The notes beneath the pieces were generated by a model that saw nothing but the letters and a program-made list of their open reading frames with translations, was not told the DNA's origin and did no database searches. This document shows, piece after piece, positions 55,288-64,000 of a stretch of DNA of 64,000 nt. The stretch spans positions 496,001-560,000 of the forward strand of contig NZ_CP136962.1 of assembly GCF_002863305.2 (NCBI RefSeq), given 5' to 3'. The position numbers and the translations under genes are program-made. The stretch is from Neisseria perflava (lineage in GTDB: Bacteria > Pseudomonadota > Gammaproteobacteria > Burkholderiales > Neisseriaceae). How positions within the stretch are numbered: the stretch's first letter is position 1; each line of letters starts with the position of its first letter.

Positions 55288-55326
55288 AAAAAAAGGCCGT
55301 CTGAAGTTTCAGACGGCCTGTTATTT
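55288..55326. terminator. Bidirectional inverted-DUS terminator
   Basis: AAAAAAAGGCCGTCTGAA pairs with TTCAGACGGCCT around a minimal loop, between convergent cysN and glyA. Confidence 0.8.
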
Positions 55327-55343
55327 TATCCAAGGCGAAATGT

Positions 55344-56594
55344 TTATGCGCCGTAAACCGGATATTTATCGCACAAAGCAGTCACTTGTTCGCGGACTTT
55401 GGCGAGGTTGGCTTCGTCTTCAGGGTTGGCCAATACGTCGGCAACCAGGTTTGCCAATACGCGCGCGTCGGCTTCGTTAAAGCCGCGTGTGGTCATGGCG
55501 GCGGAGCCGATGCGGATGCCGGAGGTAACGAATGGTTTTTCCGGATCATTCGGGATGGCATTTTTGTTGACGGTGATGTGAGCTTTGCCCAAAGCGGCTT
55601 CGGCGGCTTTGCCGGTGATTTTCATCGGTTGCAGGTCAACGAGGAAAACGTGGCTTTCAGTACGGCCGGAAACGATGCGCAAACCGCGTTTAACCAACTC
55701 TTCCGCCATAGCGGCAGCATTGATTTTCACTTGTTTTGCGTATTGTTTGAACTCAGGTTGCAACGCTTCTTTAAACGCTACTGCTTTGGCAGCGATAACG
55801 TGCATCAATGGACCGCCTTGCAGGCTTGGGAAGATGGAAGAGTTCAGCGCTTTTTCGTGGGTATTATCACGGCACAAAATCACACCGCCGCGAGGGCCGC
55901 GCAGGGTTTTGTGGGTGGTGGTGGTTACGAAGTCGCAGAATGGCACGGGGTTAGGATATTCGCCGCCGGCAATCAGACCGGCGTAGTGCGCCATGTCGAC
56001 AAAAAGGTATGCGCCGACTTTATCGGCGATTTCGCGGAATTTTGCCCAGTCGATTTGCAACGCGTAGGCAGATGCACCGGCCACAATCATTTTGGGTTTG
56101 TGTTCAAGAGCCAAGCGTTCTACTTCGGCATAATCGAGAACTTCATTTTCATCCAAACCATAAGTAATGGCGTTGTAGAGTTTGCCGGAGATGTTAACGC
56201 TTGCGCCGTGGGTCAAGTGGCCGCCGTGTGCCAGAGACATGCCCAAAATGGTGTCGCCCGGTTTCAAAACAGAAGCGTACACGGCTTGGTTGGCTTGGGA
56301 GCCGGAGTGCGGTTGGACATTGACATATTCTGCGCCAAACAACTCTTTAGCGCGATCAATCGCTAATTGTTCAACAATATCAACGTATTCACAGCCGCCG
56401 TAGTAGCGTTTGCCAGGATAGCCTTCAGCATATTTGTTGGTCAATTGCGAACCTTGGGCTTCCATAACGGCACAGCTGACGTAGTTTTCAGAGGCGATCA
56501 GCTCGACGTGGTCTTGCTGGCGCTTGTCTTCTTGGGCGATGGCTGCTGCCAAATCGGGGTCATATTGTGCGAGGGTAACGCTTTTTGAAAACAT
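55344..56594 (-). CDS. glyA: Serine hydroxymethyltransferase
   Basis: The 416-residue PLP enzyme interconverts serine and glycine with tetrahydrofolate. The lysine motif is [25 protein letters not shown] and [10 protein letters not shown] are typical. The ATG at 56594 is preceded by AAGGAATCG; an extension to 56654 exists in frame but lies upstream of this site. Its product is used by the folate pathway to which NudB also contributes. Confidence 0.96.
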   Translation of the reverse strand: MFSKSVTLAQYDPDLAAAIAQEDKRQQDHVELIASENYVSCAVMEAQGSQLTNKYAEGYPGKRYYGGCEYVDIVEQLAIDRAKELFGAEYVNVQPHSGSQANQAVYASVLKPGDTILGMSLAHGGHLTHGASVNISGKLYNAITYGLDENEVLDYAEVERLALEHKPKMIVAGASAYALQIDWAKFREIADKVGAYLFVDMAHYAGLIAGGEYPNPVPFCDFVTTTTHKTLRGPRGGVILCRDNTHEKALNSSIFPSLQGGPLMHVIAAKAVAFKEALQPEFKQYAKQVKINAAAMAEELVKRGLRIVSGRTESHVFLVDLQPMKITGKAAEAALGKAHITVNKNAIPNDPEKPFVTSGIRIGSAAMTTRGFNEADARVLANLVADVLANPEDEANLAKVREQVTALCDKYPVYGA

Positions 56595-56727
56595 GTTCTC
56601 GATTCCTTTGTGATGGGCTGAAAATATGGGATGGAGTGCTGCGGATTGGTTCAAGATGAACTATTTTTCTTGCATTGTCAACAATTGTGTCGGGTGTTTG
56701 GTTTCAGACGGCCTGAGATTGAAGGGT

Positions 56728-57102
56728 TTATTTGAAAATATCATCTTGTTTTAAATGAAAATCCATTTTTTCCAGAAGCGTGGCCAAATCGGCTTCTGCT
56801 TGGGCGGCTTTAAGATTTTTTGCCAGTTCTACTAAGGCTACTGCATTCAATCGTTCTTTCTCCAGCCGTAGGGCTTCTTCGCTGAAGATCTTGATATTGT
56901 CTGCCGATTCGGCGGTATCTATTTTTTCAAATGGATAAAATGATTCTTCGTGCACGGCCAAACCGTCGGGCAGGGGTGCGGCATGGTTGAAATCGGCATC
57001 ATTGACCGGCATCCATGAAGGATGGTTCTCAAGCAGGATAAATTGTCCGTCCATGCCGTTGATATGACGGAATAGGGTGGTTCGGCCATTGTGTAAACGC
57101 AT
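56728..57102 (-). CDS. Hypothetical protein, 124 residues
   Basis: Family not recognised. The protein starts MRLHNGRTTLFRHING, is rich in acidic residues, and has a C-terminal amphipathic helix region (EEALRLEKERLNAVALVELAKNL in part) likely to form a coiled coil. No signal peptide or membrane segment is seen. DUS-rich, native-looking surroundings suggest a genuine gene. Confidence 0.55.
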   Translation of the reverse strand: MRLHNGRTTLFRHINGMDGQFILLENHPSWMPVNDADFNHAAPLPDGLAVHEESFYPFEKIDTAESADNIKIFSEEALRLEKERLNAVALVELAKNLKAAQAEADLATLLEKMDFHLKQDDIFK

Positions 57103-57323
57103 AAGCCCGATTGTATGCCCAAGTCGGCAAACCGTCTAGAAACCTGTTTCTTTCCATTGGGACGATGGCTAATGGTGATATTATTAATTTTGACATAAAA
57201 CAGTTTCGGCTTAAAAAAGACTGGATAAAACGCCCGTGTTTGTTATAATGAAGCTAAAGATTAATTCGTCCTAGTTTTTGGCAGCAGTACTTTTTTATTT
57301 AATTAACAAGAGAGGAAAACAAA

Positions 57324-57542
57324 ATGTTTCCAGAATATCGCGATCTGATTTCTAAACTGAAACAAGAGGATGCACACTTTGCCCGTTTGTTTGAGGAGCA
57401 CAACGAGCTGGACGATAAAATTACCGGTTTGGTGAATAACGTGGTAACCAGCGGCGCCGAAGAAATCGAGGAGCTGAAAAAAGCCAAACTCAAACTCAAA
57501 GACGAATTGTATGCCCTTTTGCAAAAAGCAGCAGGCAAATAA
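57324..57542 (+). CDS. YdcH/DUF465 family small coiled-coil protein
   Basis: The 72-residue helical protein (FPEYRDLISKLKQEDAHFARL, then a C-terminal KLKLKDELYALL helix) matches the conserved YdcH family, which folds as a helical hairpin. Its role is unknown. GAGAGGAAAAC precedes ATG. It is followed by an inverted DUS pair. Confidence 0.85.
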   Translation: MFPEYRDLISKLKQEDAHFARLFEEHNELDDKITGLVNNVVTSGAEEIEELKKAKLKLKDELYALLQKAAGK

Positions 57543-57555
57543 TTAAAATTTGAAT

Positions 57556-57620
57556 AAGGCCGTCTGAACGGTATGATAGGAATCTCGGATTTCGTTTCAT
57601 GCTGTTTCAGACGGCCTTTT
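57556..57620 (+). terminator. Inverted-DUS hairpin after the YdcH gene
   Basis: AAGGCCGTCTGAA and TTCAGACGGCCTTTTT are separated by about 38 bp and end in a T-run. Confidence 0.65.
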
Positions 57621-57773
57621 TACTTGTTTGGTATTTTGTTATTTCTATTAGCACAATTTAACTTTTAATTGTAAATCACTCTTAATTGCATTGAAAACTC
57701 TGTTAAGTTTATTTAAAATCTCGAATAATTTTTATTTTGATTTTAAACAAACAAAACCAAGAGAAACAATGCA

Positions 57774-59975
57774 ATGAAAACATTCACACTCGCCATTTTG
57801 CCTTTGGCGTTAATTAGTGCATTCTCACACGCAGCTGAAGAGAAAGCAGTTGAGCAGGCTGAAGTCGATACCGTTTACGTTACTGCCGAGAAGCAGTTAC
57901 AGCAATCGCTCGGCGTATCGCGTATTTCTAAAGACGACATCGACAAACGCCCTGCAGCCAATGATATTTCCGAATTTGTCCGCACCATGCCCGGTGTCAA
58001 TCTGACCGGCAATACGGCAACAGGTCAGCGTGGCAACAAACGCCAAATCGACTTGCGCGGTATGGGTCCTGAAAACACTTTGATTTTGATTGACGGCAAG
58101 CCGGTTAATTCGCGCCAGTCCGAACGTATCAGTATGCGCGGTGAACGCAATACGCGTGGCGACAGTAACTGGGTACCGGTTGAAGAAATCGAATCCATTA
58201 CCGTCTTGCGCGGTCCGGCGGCGACCCGTTACGGGTCGGGTGCGATGGGCGGCGTGGTCAATATCGTCACCAAAAAAGTGTCTAAGGAATTTAAAGGCCA
58301 AGTCAATCTTTACGCCAATCAACCGCAAGACAGCAAAGAGGGCGCAACCCGCCGTATCGGCTTTAATTTGAGCGGCCCGATTATCCAAGATACTTTGGGC
58401 TTCCGCATTTACGGCAATCTGAATAAAACGGATGCAGATGCGGCCGATATCAATGCAGGACACGGCAACGACAGCGCGGCCGGTGTAGAAGGCGTACGCA
58501 ATAAAGACATTGCCGGCCGTCTGCAATGGAAAATCAGCCCAGCGCAAACGCTGATTTTAGACAGCAGCTACAGCCGTCAGGGCAATATCTACAACGGTGA
58601 TACGCAAAACAGCAATCCACGTTCTGCTTTAGTTAATTCTCTGGCCGACGGCAAAGCCGAAACTGCCCGTTTATACCGTTCTGCTTATTCTTTAACACAT
58701 GACGGCGCATGGGAATGGGGTGATACCAAAAACGTAATTAGTTATGAGCGTACAGTCAACAGCCACTTGCCTGAAGGTTTGGCCGGCGGTCCGGAAGGCA
58801 GCTATACAGGCTTGGATTTTGTTCAAAGCCGTCTGAAAAACCTGCGCTTCAGCAGCGAAGCGAATATTCCGTTTAAACTTGGTGTTGATAATGTGTTGAC
58901 GGTCGGTGCGGAATTTACTGACAGTAAGTTGGACGATCCTGCTTCCAATAGTCAGGGATTTAAAGACCAAGGTAAAACCGATGCGTTTAACGGTATCTCC
59001 GCAACGCGCGGCGGCAAGGCTTCGCAACGTAACTGGGCAGCCTACGTTGAAGACAATATTTCATTGACCGACAAAACCCATTTGATTCCAGCCATCCGCT
59101 TCGACCACAACAGCGACAGCGGCAGCAACTGGAGTCCGGCTTTGAACTTCTCGCATCAAATCGGCGAAAACTGGTTGGTTAAAGGCGGTGTTGCCCGTGC
59201 GTACAAAGCGCCAAACCTGTATCAAACCAATCCCGACTTTATCCTGTACACACGCGGTCAGGGATGTCCGCTCAATGCGCCGAACAGTGTCCGCTGCTAC
59301 TACATGGGCAACGGAAATTTGAAACCTGAAACCAGTATCAATAAAGAGATTGGCCTTGAGTTCAACAAAAACGGCTGGCAGGCTTCTGCAACCTATTTCC
59401 ATAATGCGTACCGCAATAAAATCGTGATCGGCGACCAGCTCATTGCTACCAGCAATATCGGCAACTGGCTCCTGCAATGGGAAAATACGCCGAAAGCGAC
59501 TATTTCGGGTATCGAAGGCAACTTGGTGATTCCGTTGCATGACACACTCAAGTGGAGCAACAATTTCACTTACATGCACAAATCCGAAGATTATCAAGGC
59601 AATCCATTGTCTTTGGTGCCGAAACACACCATCAACAGCACATTGTCTTGGACACCGAACGAACGCTTCGATGCCAACCTGACCTTTACCCACTACGGTC
59701 GCACCAAGCCGCGCGGCGTGGCAGTCAACCGTTTGGAGCAAAACGGCAATCCGCGTGCAGGCGTGGCAGCGTTGTCTTCCGAACATAACCAAACGCAAGT
59801 CGGCTCTTACGGTATTTGGGGCATCAATGCCGGCTACAACTGGAATAAACGCGTGGCCGTCCGTGGCGGTATCAGCAATCTGTTTGACAAAAAACTGTAT
59901 CGCACAACTGCCGGCGCACAAACTTACAACGAGCATGGCCGTGCCTTCTACGGCAGTTTGAAAGTATCGTTTTAA
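57774..59975 (+). CDS. TonB-dependent siderophore receptor, FepA/PfeA-like
   Basis: The 733-residue outer-membrane receptor has a signal peptide (MKTFTLAILPLALISAFSHA), a TonB-box-like segment (VDTVYVTAEK, residues ~32-41), a plug domain and a 22-strand barrel ending GSLKVSF with terminal Phe. The plug sequence RGMGPENTLILIDGKPVNSR and RGERNTRGDSNWVP strongly recall enterobactin receptors FepA/PfeA. A Cys pair (GCPLNAPNSVRCYY) lies in a predicted loop. No periplasmic or ABC uptake genes are adjacent. The AT-rich 5' region may hold a Fur site, but none is convincing by eye. Confidence 0.88.
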   Translation: MKTFTLAILPLALISAFSHAAEEKAVEQAEVDTVYVTAEKQLQQSLGVSRISKDDIDKRPAANDISEFVRTMPGVNLTGNTATGQRGNKRQIDLRGMGPENTLILIDGKPVNSRQSERISMRGERNTRGDSNWVPVEEIESITVLRGPAATRYGSGAMGGVVNIVTKKVSKEFKGQVNLYANQPQDSKEGATRRIGFNLSGPIIQDTLGFRIYGNLNKTDADAADINAGHGNDSAAGVEGVRNKDIAGRLQWKISPAQTLILDSSYSRQGNIYNGDTQNSNPRSALVNSLADGKAETARLYRSAYSLTHDGAWEWGDTKNVISYERTVNSHLPEGLAGGPEGSYTGLDFVQSRLKNLRFSSEANIPFKLGVDNVLTVGAEFTDSKLDDPASNSQGFKDQGKTDAFNGISATRGGKASQRNWAAYVEDNISLTDKTHLIPAIRFDHNSDSGSNWSPALNFSHQIGENWLVKGGVARAYKAPNLYQTNPDFILYTRGQGCPLNAPNSVRCYYMGNGNLKPETSINKEIGLEFNKNGWQASATYFHNAYRNKIVIGDQLIATSNIGNWLLQWENTPKATISGIEGNLVIPLHDTLKWSNNFTYMHKSEDYQGNPLSLVPKHTINSTLSWTPNERFDANLTFTHYGRTKPRGVAVNRLEQNGNPRAGVAALSSEHNQTQVGSYGIWGINAGYNWNKRVAVRGGISNLFDKKLYRTTAGAQTYNEHGRAFYGSLKVSF

Positions 59976-60155
59976 GTAGAAGCGTATTAAATCAGGCCGT
60001 CTGAAACGCTGTGAAATGAAATCTAGGATTTCTGACACAGGGTTTCAGACGGTCTTTTGATTTTTAAATTTAGAAGCATTTGTTGTTACGGAATTTACTT
60101 CACTATTTTAAAAAAGTAAAAGGGCGACACTCGCCGCCCTATGAATCTAAAAGAT

Positions 60156-60818
60156 TTATTCGACCCAAGTCACCATTTCATCAATCGGTTTGCGTGATTT
60201 TTTAGTGATTTCTTTGGCGCGATAGCCGAATGTTGCCGCTACGGATACGCCCCATTCGTTGGCATCAAACAGGCCTTCTGCCGCCAATACTTCGTTCATT
60301 TTGTCGTAGTTGAAGCCTTCTATTGGGCAGGAATCGATGCCGATGGCCGCTGCACCTGTAAGCATATTGGCCAAAGCAATATAGGTCTGCTTACCGCTCC
60401 AGTCAAAGAGTGCGCGTTGGTCGTCGGCAATTTTAATGTCGGTTTCTTGGAAGCTTTTGTATCTTGCCAACGCTTTTTCCAGTTGCTCTCCTTGCAGGCC
60501 CCTGCGTTCGGCAACACTGCGGAAGAACGGGGTATCGTAACGGGCATTTTTCTTGGCAAGGATAATCACCAGATGGCTGCAGTCGTCCAGTTGCGATTGC
60601 ATCCCCCAGCTGAAAGGCTTGATTTTCTCACGCAGGGCTTTGTTTTGAATCACCAAGAATTTCCATGGCTCGGAGCCGACAGAGCTGGGCGAGAGGCGGG
60701 CAAATTCTAAAATCGCTGCAAAATCTTCTTGGCTGATTTTTTTGTTGGGATCGTAATAACGGGTGGAGCAGCGATTTTCGAATACTTGCAGCATTTGTTC
60801 GCGTGTAATTTGATTCAT
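60156..60818 (-). CDS. NAD(P)H-dependent nitroreductase
   Basis: The 220-residue FMN protein of the NfsB-type nitroreductase family has RCSTRYYDPNKKIS at the start, LSPSSVGSEPWKF and the C-terminal GYRAKEITKKSRKP, which bind FMN. It probably reduces quinones or nitro compounds. It is monocistronic; an inverted DUS pair with a long loop (59994-60056) lies beyond its stop and also serves the receptor gene. Confidence 0.88.
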   Translation of the reverse strand: MNQITREQMLQVFENRCSTRYYDPNKKISQEDFAAILEFARLSPSSVGSEPWKFLVIQNKALREKIKPFSWGMQSQLDDCSHLVIILAKKNARYDTPFFRSVAERRGLQGEQLEKALARYKSFQETDIKIADDQRALFDWSGKQTYIALANMLTGAAAIGIDSCPIEGFNYDKMNEVLAAEGLFDANEWGVSVAATFGYRAKEITKKSRKPIDEMVTWVE

Positions 60819-61002
60819 CTGGTTTTCCTAATAAATGAAGATGTTATTTCAATATCCGGTTCCTTTTGAGGCATCATTACCGGCATAACCTTAAGGAGGA
60901 AACAGACTGGGGCAATACCATGTTAAATCAAACCTAACGGCTAGGCTATCTTTTAATTCTGAATTTCGCAAAAAAATTCGATAAAAATCAATATAAATAC
61001 GA

Positions 61003-61048
61003 AAAGGCCGTCTGAAACTTTAAACGTTTAAAGTTTCAGACGGCCTTT
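61003..61048. terminator. Long perfect palindromic DUS terminator
   Basis: AAAGGCCGTCTGAAACTTTAAA continues directly into its reverse complement, a 46-bp perfect palindrome. It terminates aspA on the minus strand. Confidence 0.8.
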
Positions 61049-61063
61049 GATTTCAAATCCTAA

Positions 61064-62461
61064 TTACAGATGAGGATTAATCAGGTTTTCCGGGGAGAGG
61101 ATACGGTTGAGCTCTTCTTCGCTCAACAAACCGCGCTCCAGTACGACTTCGCGCACGCCTTTACCGGTTTGGGCGCAGATTTTGCCGACCAAGTCGCCAT
61201 TGCGGTGGCCGATGTACGGATTCAGATAAGTGACCAAACCGATAGAGTTGAAGACGTAACGTTCGCAGATTTCGCGGTTGACCGTAATGCCTTTGACGCA
61301 TTTGTCGGACAGGTTGACCGCGGCATTGCCCAAGAGGGAAATGGTTTCAAACATACATTGGGCGATTACCGGCTCCATAACGTTCAGCTGCAACTGACCT
61401 GCTTCGGCTGCGAAAGTGATGGTGGTGTCGTTGCCGATAACTTTGAAGCAGACTTGGTTGACGACTTCAGGAATCACGGGATTGACTTTGGCGGGCATGA
61501 TGGAAGAACCGGCCTGCAATTCAGGCAGGTTGATTTCTTTCAAACCGGCGCGCGGACCGGAAGAAAGCAGGCGCAAGTCGTTACAGATTTTGGACAGTTT
61601 GACGGCTGTGCGTTTCAATGCACCGTGTACCATCACATATGCGCCGCAGTCGGAGGTCGCTTCGATCAGGTTTTCAGTCAGTTTGCAAGGCAGACCGCTG
61701 ACTTCGGAAAGCTTCTCAACAACCAAAGCCGCATAGCCTTTAGGCGTATTCACGCCTGTACCGATGGCGGTGGCGCCGAGGTTGACTTCAAGCAACAGGG
61801 AGCGGGTACGGTCGAGGTTGAGGATTTCTTCTTCCAACAACACTTGGAAAGATTGGAATTCTTGGCCGGCAGTCATCGGCACGGCATCTTGAAGCTGGGT
61901 GCGGCCCATTTTCAAAACGTCTTTAAATTCTTCGGCTTTGGCGGCAAAGGCGTTTTTCAGGACGGCCAGTTTGTCGAGCAATTCGCCGATGCTGTAATAC
62001 ACGGCAAGGCGGAAGCCGGTAGGGTAGGCGTCGTTGGTGGATTGGCTGGCGTTGACATGGTCCATAGGATTGACGATGTCGTAGTGGCCTTTTTCGTGTC
62101 CCAAGACTTCCAATGCGAGGTTGGCAATGACTTCGTTGGTATTCATGTTGACCGAAGTACCGGCGCCGCCTTGATAAACGTCGGACGGGAATTGGTCGAG
62201 GCAGCGGCCTTTGACCAATACTTCATCGCAGGCTTTTTCGATGGCGGCCGCGATTTCCGGCTTGATGGCACCTAATGCGCCGTTGGCTTGCGCAGTGGCT
62301 TTTTTAACCATGACCATGCTGCGGACAAATTGCGGTACGTCGGAAATTTTTTGTGTGGAAATTTTAAAGTTTTCAATGGCGCGCAAAGTATGGATGCCCC
62401 AATATACTTCAGCAGGGATCTCGCGGTCGCCCAGTAAATCGTGTTCGATTCGTACAGTCAT
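61064..62461 (-). CDS. aspA: Aspartate ammonia-lyase
   Basis: The 465-residue fumarase/aspartase-superfamily enzyme converts aspartate to fumarate and ammonia. The flexible catalytic loop signature is [31 protein letters not shown] and [11 protein letters not shown] are conserved. It ends [11 protein letters not shown]. In this genome it could supply fumarate to the soluble fumarate reductase-like system at the start of the window. Confidence 0.95.
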   Translation of the reverse strand: MTVRIEHDLLGDREIPAEVYWGIHTLRAIENFKISTQKISDVPQFVRSMVMVKKATAQANGALGAIKPEIAAAIEKACDEVLVKGRCLDQFPSDVYQGGAGTSVNMNTNEVIANLALEVLGHEKGHYDIVNPMDHVNASQSTNDAYPTGFRLAVYYSIGELLDKLAVLKNAFAAKAEEFKDVLKMGRTQLQDAVPMTAGQEFQSFQVLLEEEILNLDRTRSLLLEVNLGATAIGTGVNTPKGYAALVVEKLSEVSGLPCKLTENLIEATSDCGAYVMVHGALKRTAVKLSKICNDLRLLSSGPRAGLKEINLPELQAGSSIMPAKVNPVIPEVVNQVCFKVIGNDTTITFAAEAGQLQLNVMEPVIAQCMFETISLLGNAAVNLSDKCVKGITVNREICERYVFNSIGLVTYLNPYIGHRNGDLVGKICAQTGKGVREVVLERGLLSEEELNRILSPENLINPHL

Positions 62462-62550
62462 TTCTCTTACCTTCTCGTATAGTTGTGTCGGTGTGCATTA
62501 TGCGTTTGGAACATTAGCCCAGTTCGGCAAGATTGTCCAGTCTATAAGGC

Positions 62551-62751
62551 TTAATCGTCAGGATGAAAGCGCGCTGCTTCGCGTTCCTTGGCAACCGTAT
62601 CTTTGTCTTTCAACTTCGCGCCCAGGCCCAACATTTTTTCGTATTCGGATTGCGGTGTGCCGTCGTCCTGCATACCGAACGCGCTGGCGTTGACCCAGAG
62701 GGCGAGTAGGGAAACAATAATGGCGAAAAAACCGACGATATACCAAAACAT
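62551..62751 (-). CDS. Small single-TM membrane protein
   Basis: The 66-residue protein has an N-terminal transmembrane helix (FWYIVGFFAIIVSLLALWV) and a charged cytoplasmic or periplasmic tail (KLKDKDTVAKEREAARF). Function unknown. Native composition and AAGGAAGAAAAAA before ATG support it. Confidence 0.65.
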   Translation of the reverse strand: MFWYIVGFFAIIVSLLALWVNASAFGMQDDGTPQSEYEKMLGLGAKLKDKDTVAKEREAARFHPDD

Positions 62752-62887
62752 TTTTTTCTTCCTTGTGTGTTTGCGGGTGCAGATTGTTGTGGTTTGTAAA
62801 GATGTGAATGTAGCACAAACGCGGTTGGGTTTAAATTCTTCTCCCGCATCCTTTCATTGATTTACCTGTAATTGTTTAGAAAGGAAA

Positions 62888-62922
62888 AGGCCGTCTGAAA
62901 AGTAAGACTTTTCAGACGGCCT
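62888..62922. terminator. Inverted-DUS terminator
   Basis: AGGCCGTCTGAAAAGT pairs with ACTTTTCAGACGGCCT around AAG. It lies downstream of the minus-strand Cys-rich peptide gene. Confidence 0.75.
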
Positions 62923-62943
62923 CGGAGGCTTTGTCGGGAAGAT

Positions 62944-63090
62944 TTAGCCGCCGCATGCGCCGCAACAACCGCCTTCGCTGTGACCGCCGCGTTTTTCTTC
63001 GTTGTTGATAACGGGCAGCTCGGTTTCTTCGGTTTGCTCTTTTTTATCTTCAGGCAAATCGTTTACTTTGATTTTGTTTTCTTCGGCCAT
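62944..63090 (-). CDS. Small acidic peptide with Gly-Cys-rich C-terminus
   Basis: A 48-codon frame starts MAEENKIKVNDLPEDKK, continues with an acidic EQTEETELP segment and ends GGHSEGGCCGACGG. AAGGA lies 7 bp before the ATG at 63090, and a DUS-pair terminator follows 22 bp after the stop, so it has the architecture of a real transcription unit. The CC-GAC tail with adjacent His could bind metal (iron-sulfur or copper/zinc), or be modified as a peptide natural product precursor; no modification enzyme is adjacent. Function unknown. Confidence 0.7.
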   Translation of the reverse strand: MAEENKIKVNDLPEDKKEQTEETELPVINNEEKRGGHSEGGCCGACGG

Positions 63091-63388
63091 GATACATCCT
63101 TTCAATGGATTTAGGAGTGGAAAGATTCATAAAGATAGCATCTTTAAGTCGATAAACCAAGTAGCACAAAACTGCCTTGTGATAATGCCATGACTTGGAA
63201 CAATAAATTTGCTTGTAAAAGCGTTGAGGCCGTCTGAAAAAATCTAGAGAAGAGTGTTGGTTTTTATGGTTTGGAATGGCAGCAGAAAGATTTAAGAATG
63301 CTTGATTTGAAGGGATAAACTGACATTGATTTCAAAAAACAATACAATGTTATCATCATCTGGAAACAGCCAATTTATCGGAGTATAT

Positions 63389-64000
63389 ATGTATTCATAC
63401 CACAGAGAACGCCATTTCAGCGACCGCAACAACTGGCTTCGGGCAAGCGTATTGGGTGCCAATGACGGCCTGATTTCTACTGCCTCGCTGTTGACGGGCG
63501 TAGCCGCTGCCGCGCCAGATTTCCAAACCCTGCTGTTGACGGGCGTTTCGGCGCTTATCGGGGGTGCGGTGTCAATGGCGGCGGGGGAGTACGTTTCCGT
63601 GTCCAGCCAATCGGATACGGAAAAAGCCGATTTGCACAAAGAATGCTACGAATTGGTAAATAATCCTGATGCGGAGTTGGAAGAGCTGACGGAAATTTAC
63701 CGCCGCCGCGGTTTGTCCGACCCGCTCGCCGCAGAGGTGGCCAAAGCATTGATGGAACACGATGCGCTCGCCGCCCACGCGCGCGACGAAATCGGCATTA
63801 CCGAAACCTCTGCCGCCCAACCCATGCAGGCCGCCCTGGCTTCTGCCGCTTCATTTTGTGCCGGCGCGATTTTGCCTTTACTGGTCGCGTTGACAGCTTC
63901 TACCGCCATTGTTCCGGCCTTGGCAGTTTCCACTTTGTGCGGACTGGCCGGACTGGGCTATGTCTCCGCCAAACTCGGCGGCGCGCCTGTCGTTCCTGCC
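63389..64000 (+). CDS. VIT1/CCC1-family iron/manganese transporter (partial, C-terminus beyond window)
   Basis: The visible 204 residues start MYSYHRERHFSDRNNWLRA. They contain LGANDGLISTASLLTGVAAA and GGAVSMAAGEYVSVSSQ, conserved transmembrane and metal-path motifs of the VIT family, then an acidic cytoplasmic helix region (HKECYELVNNPDAELEEL, EVAKALMEHD) and further transmembrane segments. It would export or sequester Fe2+ or Mn2+. GGAG lies 5 bp before ATG. The gene runs off the window edge. Confidence 0.9.
   Translation, partial: MYSYHRERHFSDRNNWLRASVLGANDGLISTASLLTGVAAAAPDFQTLLLTGVSALIGGAVSMAAGEYVSVSSQSDTEKADLHKECYELVNNPDAELEELTEIYRRRGLSDPLAAEVAKALMEHDALAAHARDEIGITETSAAQPMQAALASAASFCAGAILPLLVALTASTAIVPALAVSTLCGLAGLGYVSAKLGGAPVVPA

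Noticed and set aside
57660..57773. Fur box upstream of the FepA-like receptor
   Set aside because: The region is AT-rich with weak resemblance to GATAATGATAATCATTATC, but no segment matches well enough to call by eye.
3366..63240. Inverted DUS pairs as mobile repeats or a second CRISPR
   Set aside because: They are the 12-mer neisserial uptake sequence in head-to-head pairs at gene ends, a known terminator arrangement.

Overview
The window is from a commensal Neisseria. The 12-mer DNA uptake sequence AGGCCGTCTGAA (the AG-DUS dialect) occurs throughout, singly and as inverted pairs that form terminators. The housekeeping genes (pip, glyA, aspA, ppa, cysI, cysJ, cysN, nudB, class I fumarase) look neisserial. 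A species in the N. subflava/flavescens neighbourhood is plausible, but that is inference.

Layout. (1) 1-8.1 kb: a three-gene soluble fumarate reductase-like/NADH dehydrogenase-like operon, divergent from a class I fumarase with an FNR-like palindrome between them; then tRNA-Pro(GGG), a formate/nitrite-type channel, an acyl-CoA thioesterase and prolyl iminopeptidase. (2) 8.2-25.1 kb: a complete type I-C CRISPR-Cas locus (cas3-cas5-cas8c-cas7-cas4-[two extra genes]-cas1-cas2) and an array of about 108 repeats. The island lies between two direct copies of the 3' end of pip, and a truncated second cas3 lies just beyond the right copy. (3) 25.7-27.7 kb: glutathione-dependent formaldehyde detoxification (adhC, S-formylglutathione hydrolase), without DUS. 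(4) 27.8-35.6 kb: an RNA-repair/RNA-surveillance locus. thg1-like and rtcR are divergent from a sigma-54 promoter (GG-N10-GC). That promoter is followed by seven tandem Y-RNA-like modules, two carrying a complete circularly permuted tRNA mimic, then the Ro60/TROVE gene and a polynucleotide kinase-RNA ligase. (5) 35.6-38.8 kb: nudB, ppa, cysI. (6) 40.7-49.1 kb: a probable defence operon with a WYL regulator, a small membrane protein, three dynamin-like GTPases, a HEPN protein with an intact R-x4-H motif and a zinc ribbon. (7) 49.1-64 kb: cysJ, efflux genes, cysN, glyA, a FepA-like receptor, nitroreductase, aspA, a small Cys-rich peptide and a VIT-family transporter running off the end.

How the parts may work together. 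In region 4, RtcR (RNA-damage-sensing N-terminal domain) would activate the sigma-54 promoter, producing Y RNAs, Ro protein and, with read-through, an RNA end-healing/sealing enzyme; the Thg1-like 3'-5' polymerase could restore 5' ends. This would be a version of the Salmonella rsr-yrl-rtcBA logic in which a kinase-ligase stands in for RtcB. In regions 2 and 6, three layers of likely phage defence coexist: type I-C CRISPR, a low-GC two-gene module inside the cas operon, and the GTPase/HEPN island. The sulfate-assimilation genes are scattered: cysI and cysN carry the same 70-bp leader 17 kb apart, and cysJ lies between them in the opposite orientation.

The strongest candidates for an undescribed system are the multi-Y-RNA sigma-54 RNA-repair locus and the WYL-GTPase-HEPN island, followed by the gene pair between cas4 and cas1. 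All assignments come from reading the sequence; no database search was possible.
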